Assembly: GCF_000002425.4 (NCBI RefSeq)
Contig: NC_037266.1
Coordinates: 6,823,180-6,887,179 of the forward strand
Length of the DNA: 64,000 nucleotides
Direction of reading: 5' to 3'
From: Physcomitrium patens
Taxonomy: Eukaryota; Streptophyta; Bryopsida; Funariales; Funariaceae
Position numbers and translations under genes: made by a program. Positions 10,635-22,641 of this stretch are shown piece after piece (positions within the stretch are counted from its first letter, which is position 1; each line of letters starts with the position of its first letter). The notes beneath the pieces are model-generated. The model made no database searches, was not told the origin of the DNA, and saw only the letters and a list, made by a program, of their open reading frames with translations.

Positions 10635-13600
10635 TGTGAGCTAAAATAAACCTCTACTAGTTAGAAGTTTATTCTAGTTCACAATAAGTGAATTAAATAT
10701 GCAACTTCTATAAGTTGTAGCTCTTATTTTTTTCCAATTAAATTACAGTCTAATATTTTTAACATGCAAATAATAAATTTTAATATCTATTATTGATTTA
10801 TATTTATAATGATAATTATTTTTTAAAATGCATATCAAAAGAATCTCTTTTTTGATTTTTAATTTAATTCTTTATTATTTGATTTATTATTATTTTTTTA
10901 TTATATTTATTTTTTACTACCATTATTTTTTAAAATTTCAATCAATCTTCATCTATTAATAAAAAATATCTATGAATAAAAATTCATCTTTAAATAATAA
11001 TTCATCCATATAATTCATCCATATTTAAAAGTTCATTTTTATTTAAAATTCCATCCAATAAATTCATCCAAAATCCTTATTCTATCAAATCCTAATTTAA
11101 TATCTTTTTAGCCTAACCTTATCTTGAAAACCTTGAATTTACTTAATGATCTTTTATTGATAATGGTTTTTGAAGAAGTCACTGCCTCCACTATCTTGTA
11201 CCTTGAATTGTTGCATATGAAAGAAGATCTGATCTACATGGAGCATTAGAATCTACATCCACCTACTTCAATGACATTGTCAATTGTTTAATTTTACAAA
11301 TTTGCCCTTCATGCTCTTAGCTTTGTAATATCATTTTGAATTAAATTCAGTTGATGCTTAAAGGTAACAACAACATGATTATCTTAATGGATATTAAATA
11401 ATTTCTAACTTTTCAATTGCATACTTATGTTGAATAATCTTATAAAACTTCATATCTTGCAACTACGGACCTGAACTACACTTCTTTGAACAATTAAAAT
11501 GTACTACATTTTGCCTATTTCTAGCCAACTCTTCAATTGCATAGCTAATAGACAATCCAATGTTATAAAAAAAAAAGACCACTAAATCCCATCCATTTTT
11601 GCTTTTTATTTTGTTAACTAGTAAAACTAATGAGAAAAGAATGTTAGAGCTTTGATCCTATTAAAATCTTTTGCCTCAATCAAACTAATTGACAATCTTA
11701 TTGATGCCAAGTAGTACCATGTTAAGCTGCTCACTAAGCAAAAGAATACCAAAAAAAATTAAGATTGCACAACCATACATGAGGCTTCCAACTATGTACA
11801 ATAAGAAAAAAATAAGACATCTTAACTATGGCTCCTCTACAATAGCTTGTTGCATTATAGATCTATACATTTTACTTAGTAGCTTAGTTCAAAGATGACT
11901 TCTAATCATCCACGGAACCATCCAAGCTCCTACTTCCTCACAAAGTCATAGAAATCAAGAAAGAATAATATTAGATTGAGAAGAGAAGAAAGTCAAAATA
12001 AGAATTGATTGTATTATTATAGTCCATGTAGGGGCATCTCACACCTCACTTCAATCACACTGCAACATGATTTAGATACTACTGTGCCACACATTTATTA
12101 ACAAAAAATTCCAATTTCGAGTTGTAGTAGATTGTTGCCACCTCTTGTGCCTAGACAACTCAAGCCGTTGCGACACTAAAATTGATTCTTTGCTTACACT
12201 AGAAAAAAAAGATAGAAAAATACATTGTTGTAGCTCTAGTCAATAGAATGTCAATAATGACAATCATGAAATATAGAGAATTTGTCTTAAGAAAGCGCTA
12301 AGCTTCTAGCTATCACTAATTGCTCAACCAAGCTTTAAGATTAAAAAAACCAAGTTTATATATAAAATTGTTCCTATAAAAACATGTACATCAATACATA
12401 AGCCTTAAGTATCAAAGATCATAAAAAATGTGATAAAAATATTATAAAACCTTATATATCCTTAAGGTGAATTTTTCTTAAACTTCAATAATTTATATCT
12501 CACAATTGGACTATCTAAATAAACTAAAATTTTACATGAAGTAATGATGTACTTTTAAAAACTACCACAACAAATTTCAACTACAAATTCATTACAGATC
12601 TTGAGATATTGCCAAAATCCTAATAGTAGCTTCAAACCCTTACTTACATAGTTTTGTGTGCAAATTTCTTCATATCTCACAAACTAAGTATTCAAATACT
12701 ATAAAATTTTGATATATAGCTTTTTAATCTAATAACACACACTTTTAGAAATTTTTAATTAGAAATTCATCCAAAAACTTAAGATATGGCTCCAACCATT
12801 ACTATCAATAAAACAACTCACTTATTGCCTTTGAATTATATAAACTATCTTCAATGCTCTATAAATTCTTCATAAAAACTCCAAATGCAAAATTCTTTCA
12901 TAAAAGATGTAGATCTTAAAATCAGCCTTGCAATGCATCTCTTGATTTCCAAGATCTATCATAAAATTCCTTGTATCCTCAAAAGAATAACAGTAGGTCT
13001 AAAAAAGATACCTTAACTTCAAATGGCTATAATTTTATCACTATAATTCCAAATCATCTAAAATTTATATAAAATTTATAGTTCAAATCCTAAACCTTAT
13101 AATCCTTTCTTTATATTCTTGAATGTTTTTTCTAAAGTTGCCAAAATTCTTGTTATGGTCATGGATAGACTGCCAAATGCCTATTGGGTATTGCCTTTGA
13201 CCAATAAAGATGAAATTCTTTATCTTTTTTTTTCATCCATCTATATTTTGCTTTCATCTCTCTAAATAAATTTCTTAGAGATTTGAATCTTCATCTTTGA
13301 GCCCCAATCTTCTCTTTAAATTTTACACTAAATATATAAATCTTATATAATTTAAATACTATAATCAACATAAGTAAATCCCAAAATAAATTTTCTTACA
13401 TCAACTTTCTTTAAATTAACCTATTAACTACTCTAATGTACATCAATATTTATAAATATATTATATATTTTAATTAATTTTTAAATATTATAAACAATTA
13501 TAATACAACAATAATAACATCAAATAATTACCTGCTTTGGTTTCAACAACAATAATAAAATTATACTACAACAACAAAGATGTAGATGGTTATTGCTTGC

Positions 13601-13963
13601 TCAGTCATCTTGAAGTCATGACTAATTTTAAAAAAGATAAAAATAAGAAAATAAAAGAAGAAAAAAAATAAAAATTACTATCTTGTAGCAAGACAACAAG
13701 TGAGAGAACTCTAACAAGGAAGAAACTTTGGAGCATTCAGATCTCATGAAAATAAAGAGAACAAAAAAGAAAAAAAAAAAAAAAAAAAAATTACTTAATA
13801 TGAAGCTATTCTACAATACATACTATCAACTAACTTATCATTGGAGACAAATCTTCACATTAAATTGCCTTGAATCAACTCAATTTTATATAGTAGCTGA
13901 CTCCTTAGTTGTTCAATAACAACAAAGAAAGAGCGTAGATAAACTCGTTGCATAATCACTTAC
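10635..13963. other. Left arm of J: AT-rich, no gene recognised
   Basis: No protein domain seen. An imperfect palindrome of about 48 bases (10635-10682; CTAAAATAAACCTCT against AGAAGTTTATTCTAG) opens the segment. A run of A's lies at 13765-13790. Short open frames (for example 11689-11898) have no recognisable motif and look fortuitous. Confidence 0.6.
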
Positions 13964-13968
13964 CTTGG
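13964..13968. repeat. Target-site duplication of B2, left copy
   Basis: CTTGG here and at 21871-21875 flank the two outer LTR ends of B2. This is a perfect 5-bp duplication. Confidence 0.9.
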
Positions 13969-14759
13969 TGTGATTGCTTGTTTTACTTATTTCAGAAAAA
14001 ACCTCCCAGAATAAACCCGTATAGGGGGATTCAAATATGAGGAATGACTAGTTGCTTAAGCGTTCACGTTAAGGTCATACAATCAATTACCTCCTGAATG
14101 TAACGTCTCTATTTTCAATATCTGAACACACAAGGAAACTATAATCTCTTCTTTCATCTTATCGGTCTCTTCCTTACAGTAATTCAGTCATACCAATAAC
14201 TGCTATTTCCACCAATATATTCACCTTTATAATCTCCAACTGTAATACTACGCCCTTACAGCTTTCAGCACACAATTATCCTCATTCCAATCATTGGAAT
14301 TCTTCACACAAAACTGCCATTCACATTACGATGTTTCACAAAAATACAGACTCATTCTCTCTGTTGAACTACAATCAGATTTTAGCATTCAATCTTTCTT
14401 CTTCTGAAATAATACCAATCACATTTCCATTCCATAATTCACTTCACAATATTCAGAAACTCTCAATCCTCTTATTTAAAGAAAATAATAAACAAAAGAA
14501 AAGAGGTAGCACCAAGCTTACCTTGGCTCACACTATCACAACAATGGCCCTTGGCTCATGACTATCACAGTCTGGCATCTTAATTAACTTCTATAACTCT
14601 TATATACTTTTTCCTGATTCTCCAGATTCTAATCGTAATTTTGTAATTAACCGCTTTTAATAACTAAATCACTCATCTGTCCTCTTGAATTTCCTATTAT
14701 ATGGACTATTAATATATTTTACGACTATCTTTCAAAAACGAGTTAATATCTATTCTACA
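13969..14759 (-). repeat. 3' LTR of B2 (791 bp)
   Basis: Minus-strand termini TGTAGAATAG...CAATCACA. It has the same length as the solo B LTR at 46220-47010 and is closely similar to it. The antisense open frame at 14331-14561 recurs in all three LTR copies of this subtype but has no features of a protein. Confidence 0.9.
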
Positions 14760-14917
14760 TAGTCCCACTCCTATCTGTGCAGCGTCCTCATAAATATTTA
14801 ATTGATACCTATCTAAAAATTATCTAATAAATCTCCACAAAAATTGCGATCCCTCTGGCCTATCTAATTAATCATTTGCTGCATTATCAAATGTAGGTTC
14901 GACCAAATGTGTTCAAA

Positions 14918-15070
14918 TTACACATCTTCTGCTTCTTCCTCTAGTCCATTGACTCCTTCTCGCAACTGGTTTGATAGATCTTCATTATACTCATCCAATA
15001 CACGGACTTGAACATCCAAAGTCAAGATCTGGACATCCCGAAGTTCTAATTGTTGTTGCTGTTGACTCAT
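14918..15070 (-). CDS. Small coiled-coil-like frame of B2
   Basis: A 50-residue frame (MSQQQQQLELRD at the start, NGLEEEAEDV at the end) rich in Gln, Glu and Leu with heptad-like spacing (VQILTLDVQVRVLDEYNEDL). It lies between the truncated RT and the 3' LTR. It is equivalent to 6123-6278 in B1, where stops have entered. It may be a remnant of a longer pol C-terminus rather than a separate gene. I do not know a function. Confidence 0.4.
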   Translation of the reverse strand: MSQQQQQLELRDVQILTLDVQVRVLDEYNEDLSNQLREGVNGLEEEAEDV

Positions 15071-15213
15071 CTATTCTGGAATATCTTCAATCAGTATTTA
15101 TGACTAGCTCCTCACTATTAACTTTTATTTAGAACTACTACTCTCGAAAATACAAGAAATACAAGAAAATGGCACTCCAGCCAATCTAAGACAATACCAC
15201 AGAATGACTTTAA

Positions 15214-15460
15214 CTAGTGCCCCACTCTTATTCTTTTAATACTTGGTGATAATGACAACATGTTACCCATACTGTCCGTGAAAGGTAATGGAAAGTAATC
15301 TTTCATGGTGGCCACATTAAGTTTCCAAAAATCGTAAAAAATTCGGATTTTTCCATTTTTTTTTGGTACCATCACAATTAGCGACATCCATTCACTATTT
15401 GGTACTGGGTAAATAAAACCAACCGCAAGAAGCTTGTCCAATTCCTCCTTCATCAAAAGA
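15214..15460 (-). pseudogene. Truncated reverse transcriptase of B2
   Basis: N-terminal RT segment: EELDKLLAVGFIYPVPNSEW, then IVMVPKKNGKIRI, then YFPLPFTDSMGNMLS. This is the classic start of a Ty3/gypsy RT. It ends after about 80 residues at 15214, before the first catalytic aspartate. The next bases (TTAAAGTCATTCTGTGGT on the minus strand) match B1 exactly in position, so the truncation is ancestral to both copies. Confidence 0.85.
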
Positions 15461-16134
15461 AAATATTTTGGATTAAATCGGTATTATCTTTGACGAACTG
15501 GCGTAATACCCCCCTCCAGAATAATCTGGTGCTCACACACGTCAACTGGAATCCCTTTCAAATCCGCATGCGACCACGCAAAGGCAGATTTGTGACAAAC
15601 AAAAAATTATTTCCAAGCATCCAATTTTCTACTGATAATACCAGCATATATTTTAATTAGCTAATACGTTTCATTGGTGCCCAAGTTAATAGATTGACAC
15701 ACAGGGTCTTCAACAACCTCTAATTTAATTATCTTCTCTTAATCTAAACATCTTGTATTATTCAACATATGAGAACCATCCAAATCTGGTTTCAATGTGC
15801 TCACTCTATTGACTGCGGAATTGTTCATCCATTTGACAATAGCATGATCCGAGTTACTTACATCCTCCTAATGTAGTAAATATTTGCTGGGACCTCCACA
15901 TTGGTAGACTCCTACCTTTGTTTTTGAAGTGTTTTGTCCTACCCCAAATTACGGTGAACCTATAGCATCATCATCTGCCTCAATCGATTGATTCTTGTTG
16001 TCCGATGTAAATTCTGATTCTAACAATTGAGATTTTTCATGATATTATACCGGATACATCTATAGAATAATCTGGTCCCAGCCTTTTCCAATTGTCAATG
16101 TGTCTCGACCCCAATCGTTCTTAGCTTTGGCTTG

Positions 16135-16485
16135 CTAAAGCCAAGGTCTGTCCAATAAAATGGGATACGATAATGTAGAACTCTGTAATTGGAATACAAT
16201 ATAATCGATTTTGTATGTCAATCCCACGATTTTAGGGGCAATATTGCGTAAGATTTCAATTGGCTTTATCCAACTATGATCTGCCATTCGCAAGACCAAT
16301 GTTGTAGGTAGCAATTGCTTTAGATCCAAGTCCTCTATTGTATCCGCGTTCATTAAATTCACACTGGAGCCACCATCGACTTGTATCCTTGGAATTAAAA
16401 TGCCATCGATTGATACATCGATTGTTAGTGCTCCCTGATCTGGATTAAAGTTAATTTCATGAATTTCTTTAGTGGGAGAACTTTA
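16135..16485 (-). pseudogene. Retropepsin-like protease of B2
   Basis: Contains VDGGSSVNLMNADTIEDL and a C-terminal YPILLDRPWL motif, the layout of a retroviral-type aspartic protease. The DGG replaces the usual DTG/DSG, as in B1. The Arg-Pro-Trp-Leu end is typical of the ILGRPWL family motif. The region runs on from the Gag linker at 16486, with a stop between the two, so the apparent Met at 16362 is internal. Confidence 0.75.
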
Positions 16486-16995
16486 TCATATTAACCCTGA
16501 ATTCAATGTAGATCGACATTTCGGTGTTACAGCCAAAAGTTGCTTCATTGTAATTGAAGGATGAATAACATCCAAATCCCTCAAAATGTCATAGGGTTCC
16601 ATATTGTGAGTAATTTCTAATGCTCTTTTTCTTTTCATTGGTTTGAGTTTAATTCTGTGAGGTAAGATATTCTTTCGCCCTACACTCGGAATTGGAACAA
16701 CAACTGGGGGTTCTTTAGAATTCTCGCCTCCGAGAGGAACTTTCAATGGATAGGACGTTTCTTGGAACTGCATAGAGATTGGAACTGCTTGGAACGGAAT
16801 CGAAGCCTCCATAATTGGGACCTCATTGGATTGTCCCAACGAGTCAGGTCTCATACTGGGTATAAAGCCGATAACAAAACCTGGATTGGATGGTCTTAGT
16901 AAATTGGCACATGGAATCAAATTAGATTCTTCAATTTGTTGAGGTCTCAATATTGAAATACGTCTCAATATTGATATTGGTCCCTTTAGCCCCAT
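16486..16995 (-). pseudogene. B2 linker between Gag and protease
   Basis: A 169-residue frame homologous to 4168-4710 of B1. No known domain. The conserved stretch LEITHNMEPYDILRDLDVIH precedes the protease. The Arg/Ile-rich repeat near the N-terminus is shorter than in B1. Confidence 0.65.
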
Positions 16996-17202
16996 AGATG
17001 GCGCTACTTGCTCTCCTGCGATTAGTTCATCTATGTCCTAAATTGGATTCTTGTCTTTTTGTTGGCCTCTGATAAGTACTACGTTCACCACCTCGACACG
17101 ATGTACTGGTGAGTCTTGTTGAATAGGGCCTTTGTCCTCCGCCGATTGGCTTGTTTGTATTTGCTGGTCTCGGTTATTATAATTAAAGAGTACATTACAC
17201 TG

Positions 17203-17496
17203 CTAATAAATGTGACCAGGCTGCTTACAATTTCTACATATTGGAACATAGTCATCACTAGTCCTTGGATTAGGACATTTATTGGCATAATGATCAATTT
17301 GTCTGCAACAAAAACAACGAAGTGGTCTCCTGCCAACTCCTTCAGGGATAATGGGTGTCTCTACTGGTATATAACGGCTAGGTCTGTTCCATGTCGAATG
17401 AGTAAAGGATCTTGATTGATCCATTGTTACTGTAGAGTCTGGCATTGGCTTCGTCATGGATGGATATTGATGATATCCTGGTTGGTTCATCACCAA
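17203..17496 (-). pseudogene. Gag C-terminus of B2 with two zinc knuckles
   Basis: Two CCHC knuckles, CFCCRQIDHYANKC and CRNCKQPGHIY(followed by a stop in place of the last residues). With the knuckle at 17745-17790 the family has three. Knuckles bind the element RNA during packaging. The equivalent in D is 36956-37252. Confidence 0.8.
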
Positions 17497-17724
17497 TCCA
17501 TGAGTATTGGATACACCTTCTTGGTGAAATTCAGAGTTTAAGAAATTGGAATAATTTCTGTTTTGTTTATTCGCTCGATTTTTATTTTAGCCAAACCTAT
17601 TATTCGTCTGTACTTGATTGACATCCTACAAAGTTGGTTGAGTCATTATCTGGTTACTGAATTGTTGTTGCTTTTGTAAATTCCAATAGTTGGTGGTAAT
17701 ATGCTTGCCCTTACAAAAGGTACA

Positions 17725-18735
17725 TTATACAGTCATTTGGGGAGGTGAAAGACATTCTGTTACTAAATTACCTTGCCCCTTACAATTGTTGCACCAGACA
17801 TTGGAACGCATATTGGTTGATTTATACTTTTTTTCTTTATCCTTGGCCAGATTCACAGCCAATTCATCCATTTTTTTTGTCAATGTTAACAGCAATGATT
17901 CATTGGGATCTCTTGATATCAATGCATTTGACAATTCCTTTGTAGGTATTGATTTTTGATACACGGAATAAGGTGCATACGGTTGTGATGATGATGGTGG
18001 TATAGCTTGCAATGGAACAACATCTACGATTCCCTGTGGAATTATACCATAATCATTCCTTCCCAGATAATCTTCCGATGCGTCATTCCAATTTATCATT
18101 TGATAACCTCCTTGAGATGGAATCATTGTGGCTCCAATTGTTAAGTTTTGGTCATAGTGACATTCCTTCGATACTTTCGCTCGCTCAAGAGATGATGCAA
18201 TAGTGGCTGATTGGGCCTCCTTTACAAACATCTTCAATTTTGGTAGGTGTAGTCCATTAACTAATATGGACAACACAAACGATTTCGGCATTTGGTTATT
18301 TGGCCATTTTTGAAGTATATCTACTACACGACCATAATATGACTGTACTGCTTCCCCTAGTACCATTCTGCTGTTCATTAATTTTTCTCTAAGACATTCT
18401 TCAAAACCAATTGGTCGAAAATGGGCTAAAAATGCATTTTTCAATGCCTCCCAATTAATAAATTATCCCACAAGTTGGCGGTTATACCACTCAAACGCTA
18501 TGTCTTTTAATGGTTCTGGCAGCCATCTTAACCAAATATCTTTAGTTCTGCCATTATTGGCTACACACACCATCAAGAATTGAGACAATTGTTGATCGAG
18601 ATCCACACCTAGTAAACCTTGAAAAGTAAATAATGGCGCGATGCTAGTTGTTCGATCGCCCACTGCATCCATTTGAACTGCAATTGAAACTGCTGGTCCT
18701 CTAGACGTCATTAAAGATGCGAGTGTTTTGCTCAA
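17725..18735 (-). pseudogene. Gag capsid region of B2
   Basis: Two open frames (18735-18463 and 18444-17725) separated by one stop make a Gag capsid domain of the plant retrotransposon type. WLPEPLKDIAFEWYNRQ and NWEALKNAFLAHFRP are the typical helices, followed by REKLMNSRMVLGEAVQSYYG. Near the end is a first zinc knuckle, CNNCKGQGNLVTEC, whose His is Asn here but intact in D. Gag would form the cytoplasmic particle. Confidence 0.82.
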
Positions 18736-18792
18736 TTCCTTATTAAAATAAAAATTTTCTCTTACAAAAGTCTTTTTCGGACTTCCAGGCCT

Positions 18793-19206
18793 TCATGATT
18801 GACTATTATTATCTCCAAATAATTTTACTGGTTGAATATGAGGTGAAAACGATAGGTTTTGATATACTCTGAATTGGTCTTTATTGGCAAGTGATTTATG
18901 CTGATCTTTAGAACCAGTCTTGTTAAAATTGGACGTATTTTTAATTGAAAAAATACCCAGTGGGGTACCTAATTCCTCTGTGCCTTCCTCGTTTTCCGTT
19001 AACGGCTTCGAGAGGTTTGTTGGACTATTAGCAGCACTCCCCGCGAGTGCTCTTGGCAATTTCTTTAACGGTATGTACTTCTGAAATATTAGAGGTCGAT
19101 TGTCTTCTGGGTACGATCGAATATATCGACAAGCATGCAACCATGGCTTAATCCAACTTTGTCGATGCTTCTTTTTTAATTTGTGATCTTGCTCATTATG
19201 CAACAA
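18793..19206 (-). pseudogene. N-terminal Gag region of B2
   Basis: A basic 137-residue frame (KKKHRQSWIKPWLHACRYIR) with no domain I recognise. It is homologous to 38957-38550 in D. It sits directly downstream of the primer site and leader, so it is the likely beginning of the polyprotein. A stop at about 18790 separates it from the capsid frame. Confidence 0.65.
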
Positions 19207-19380
19207 ATTTCTTGCTTGCGATCGCTATGTTCTTTCCTTTGATTGCTTTATTCTCTTTGTTGTTAAATTCTCATTCTTAACAACCATACTCTTTCTTCAA
19301 ACACTACTGAAATCGTCTTCTATTGCCAATTTTCTCACACGTTTGGTAATTAATTCCTAACACTCAAAGCTATTATCACT

Positions 19381-19397
19381 CCTTGATAGCGGTGCCA
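19381..19397 (-). other. Primer binding site of B2
   Basis: On the minus strand, three bases after the LTR end: TGGCACCGCTATCAAGG. D has TGGTGCCGCTATCGGG at the same place (39130-39145). A match to a tRNA 3' end (TGG complementary to CCA) is expected; I could not assign the tRNA. Confidence 0.7.
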
Positions 19398-19400
19398 AAA

Positions 19401-19501
19401 TGTGATTGATCATTTTACTTATTCTGAAAGAAACCTCCCAGAATAAACCCGTATAGGGAGATTTGTACATAGGGAATGACTAGTTGCTTAAGCGTTCAAG
19501 T
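19401..19501 (-). repeat. 5' LTR of B2, 3' end portion
   Basis: The LTR is cut here by F. It resumes at 21177. Together the parts align with the 3' LTR at 13969-14759. Confidence 0.88.
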
Positions 19502-21176
19502 TGTTGTAATGAGTGAAGTCTTGCTTGAGAATGCTTCGGGTACCTGGCTGTGGAAGGAAGAATAGAAATTGCAATAACAAAATCCTAATTCTAATAGAAT
19601 ACTAACAATACTCTAATTAGACTATAATAATGGTAAACAAACATAATCAAATTCAAAACAACTCAAAGAAATTTCAAACAAATAATAAAATTCATAAAGA
19701 AATATTAAAATGATCACAAATATTACTCAAATATATGTCAATTCAACCTTAATTTAATTCTAGTTAAAACCCTATTGAATTTCACTCAAACTTTAGACCA
19801 AACCTAATTAAATCTTAAATCCTAATAAATCCTAAATCTTGAGTCAAATCTTAAATAATCCTTAAATTAAACCCTAAATCAAATCCTATTTCAAACCCTA
19901 AACCCTAAATCAAACCCTAAATCAACCCTAAATCCTAATCCAAATCCTAAATCCTAAACCAAATCTTAAATCAAACCCTAACCAAACCCTAATTCAAATC
20001 CTAAATCAAACCCTAACCAAATCCTAATCCAAACCCTAAATCAAACCCTAACCAAACCCTAATCTAAATCCTAAACTCTAAATCAAACCCTAAATCGAAC
20101 CCTAGCCAAATCCTAATCCAAATCCTAGTAATTCCTATGACACATTTAAACCTCAATATCTAATGAATAAACTGTCAATCTCAATTCAAAATTTGCATAC
20201 TTCTTAAAAATCAAGTTTAAAACAAGCACAAAAAAATTTGAAAAGGATCGGAGTTACCAAATTGACGAAAACCTCAAAAATGTGTTCGGGTGTTAGCCGG
20301 CCTCCTTCTCCAATCTTGATGCTAACCTTCCTGAGCCAATTTCTCTTCTTTGCGCCGTTCGATTGGTTTTAAATTTCTCATGGACATAGAAAAACAAGTT
20401 TAATAACCTCTCACATAAGTTTTACTCCAATCCAACTAGTAGATTGCATGAAATCGTAAAAACCCTCACTAGACCTAAAATTCTACTTTTTGAGACCTTG
20501 ACCCGCTTAAACCTCAATATCTCTTACTTCAACCGTTAGATCGAGCTCAAATTTACAACATATATTTAACACAACTATAATCATGAACCCAAGAAATTTC
20601 ACCCGTAGATCTGCAACAAAACTCTCGAAATCACTCAAAACATAAACCCTATTTTATTTCATAAAACCCAAGTCATCCAAAACAATCCTCTACTTTGCAA
20701 AGCTCTTACAAAGTCATATCAACTCCAAATCACCCAAAATCAACGCCCTTAGAAACCTTATTCAATCTTCTATCAAATTCTACTTTCCAAACTGCCAAAG
20801 AGTCCTGGAGTCATCGCTGAGACTCGGTTTTGTACCTCAGGGTCTGATTTCGATCCTGATTCATAACCGGCCCTCTCTGGGTATCAACTTTCGTCTTCTT
20901 GAGGTAATTTTTACTAATTTGCACTCCTAACTCCTCCCTACATATGTCTATATCCTTAATTATTCTAATTTACCTTATTTTGCCTTATTTATGGCCTTAC
21001 AAAGTAAATAGAAGCATAATTTGTAAAAAGGTAGCATTAGCACCTTTAATTTTTCTACTCTTTTAATAATATCTAATTTTTCCAAGATAATTTGCTACAA
21101 TATTTTTGAAGTGAGATCCTCAAAACATGATACATTTCTTTATCCTTTCACCTACTAGTCATATTACATCACGACA
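19502..21176 (-). repeat. Solo LTR F (1675 bp)
   Basis: Interrupts the B2 5' LTR. Ends are TGTTGTAATG and CATCACGACA on the plus strand. The flanks AAGT (19498-19501) and ACGT (21177-21180) compare with ACGT in the uninterrupted B2 3' LTR, giving a 4-bp duplication with one change. The minus-strand start TGTCGTGATGTAATATGAC matches the start of L (26023) and resembles the A LTR start. No internal region is attached. Confidence 0.85.
19780..20130 (-). repeat. Telomere-like minisatellite inside LTR F
   Basis: Dozens of degenerate CCCTAAA-type units (AAACCCTAAATC, AACCCTAACCAAA, AATCCTAAACC), i.e. TTTAGGG-like on the minus strand. A more decayed version lies at 45080-45620 in the related LTR M, so the array belongs to the LTR family. 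Confidence 0.8.
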
Positions 21177-21180
21177 ACGT

Positions 21181-21870
21181 TAGGGTCATACAATCAATTA
21201 TCTCTTGAATGTATCGTCTCTATTTCCAATATCTGAACACACAAGGAAACTATAATCTCCTCCTTCACCTTATTGGTCTCTTCCTTACAGCACTTCAGTC
21301 ATACCAATAACTGCTATTTCTACCAATATATTCACCCTTATAATCTCCAACTGTAATACTACGCCCTCACAGCTTTCAGCACACAATTATCCTCATTCCA
21401 ATCATTGGAATTCTTCACACAAAACTGCCATTTATATTACAATGTTTCACACAAACACAGACTCATTTTCTCTGCTGAACTACAATCAGATTTTAACATT
21501 CAATCTTTCTTCTTCTCAAATAATACCAATTACATTTCCATTCCATAATTCACTTCACAATATTCAGAAACTCTCAATCCTCTTATTCAAAGAAAATAAC
21601 AAACAAAAGAAAAGAGGTAGCACCAAGCTTACCTCGGCTCACACTATCATAGCAATGGTCCTCGGCTCATGACTATCACAATCTGGCACCCTAATTAACT
21701 TCTACAACTCCAATATACTTTTTCCTGATTTTCCAGATTCTAATCGTAATTATGTAATTAATTACTTTTAATAACTAAATCACTCATCCATCTTCCTGAA
21801 TTTCCTATTATATGGACTATTAATATATTTTATCAATATCTTTCAAAAACGAATTAATATCTATTCTATA
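21181..21870 (-). repeat. 5' LTR of B2, first portion
   Basis: The minus-strand LTR start is at 21870 (TATAGAATAG, first bases changed from TGTAG). It is followed outward by the CTTGG duplication at 21871-21875. Confidence 0.88.
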
Positions 21871-21875
21871 CTTGG

Positions 21876-22603
21876 CTACCACACAATGACCACATAGAAA
21901 AAAATAGGAATATAGTGATACTAAATTATTGTATCACAACAATGAGATGAAAAATGACGCATTTGCTACTTTATAGTAAAAAAAAAAAATGTCACATTCT
22001 TGCAAAGCTCCATCCTTTGAAACACCAATATATACAAAAAAAAATAATAGAATAAAAAATAATACCATAATTTTTCTACGAGGTAAAGAAAATAATATAT
22101 ATATATATATATATATATATTTAGAGCCTAAAACTTGTGATAGCATGATGATAAGAAAAAAAAAGATAAGAAGTAGTCTTTTGTTGCCGCTCCAAGCCAC
22201 ATAATCCATAGGAATAAAAGCAAAGCTCTACTATAGCATCTTCTGGAGTAATTTATAGAGGAAAAAATTACAAGGGATAAATAATGCCTTTGTTATAAGT
22301 TTTGAAAGTTTATCCAAGTAGTAAAGAAAAATAATTAAAGAGAGAGGTCCAAGGTGGCCCGGATCTCTATTGATGAATTAGCTGCCAAGGTTCAAGGATA
22401 ATCTCTCACCTTTTCTATTATTATTTTTTTTCATCTTCTTTGTTTTTGTTTTTTCTTCTTTGATTCTTTTCATTTTATTTTGTTTATTTTGTTTGTTCTT
22501 ATTCTTTTTTCCTATCTTTTTTTTTCTATTTTTCTTTTTATTCTTTTGATCTTTATTTTATTTTATTTTAATGATTATTATTATAATATTTTTTTTATAT
22601 TTT

Positions 22604-22641
<38 letters not shown>

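Larger units (their letters stand above)
13969..21870 (-). mobile_element. B2: complete non-autonomous gypsy element with nested LTR
   Basis: Read on the minus strand: 5' LTR (21870-19401, interrupted by F), primer binding site (19397-19381), Gag with zinc knuckles, protease, truncated RT, short Gln/Glu-rich frame, purine tract, 3' LTR (14759-13969). It is bounded by a perfect CTTGG duplication. Without F it is about 6.2 kb. It lacks RT palm, RNase H and integrase, so it would depend on enzymes from another element. The pol deletion junction is the same as in B1, so the family spread after the deletion. Confidence 0.9.

Noticed and set aside
14331..14561. Open frame of 76 codons antisense to the B LTR, repeated at 21442-21672 and 46319-46591
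   Set aside because: It is similar in the three places only because the LTRs are copies. No domain, no start context, and the composition follows the LTR.
19780..20130. A true chromosome end or telomere
   Set aside because: Units are degenerate, the array is internal to an LTR with target duplicates, and a related LTR has the same block.
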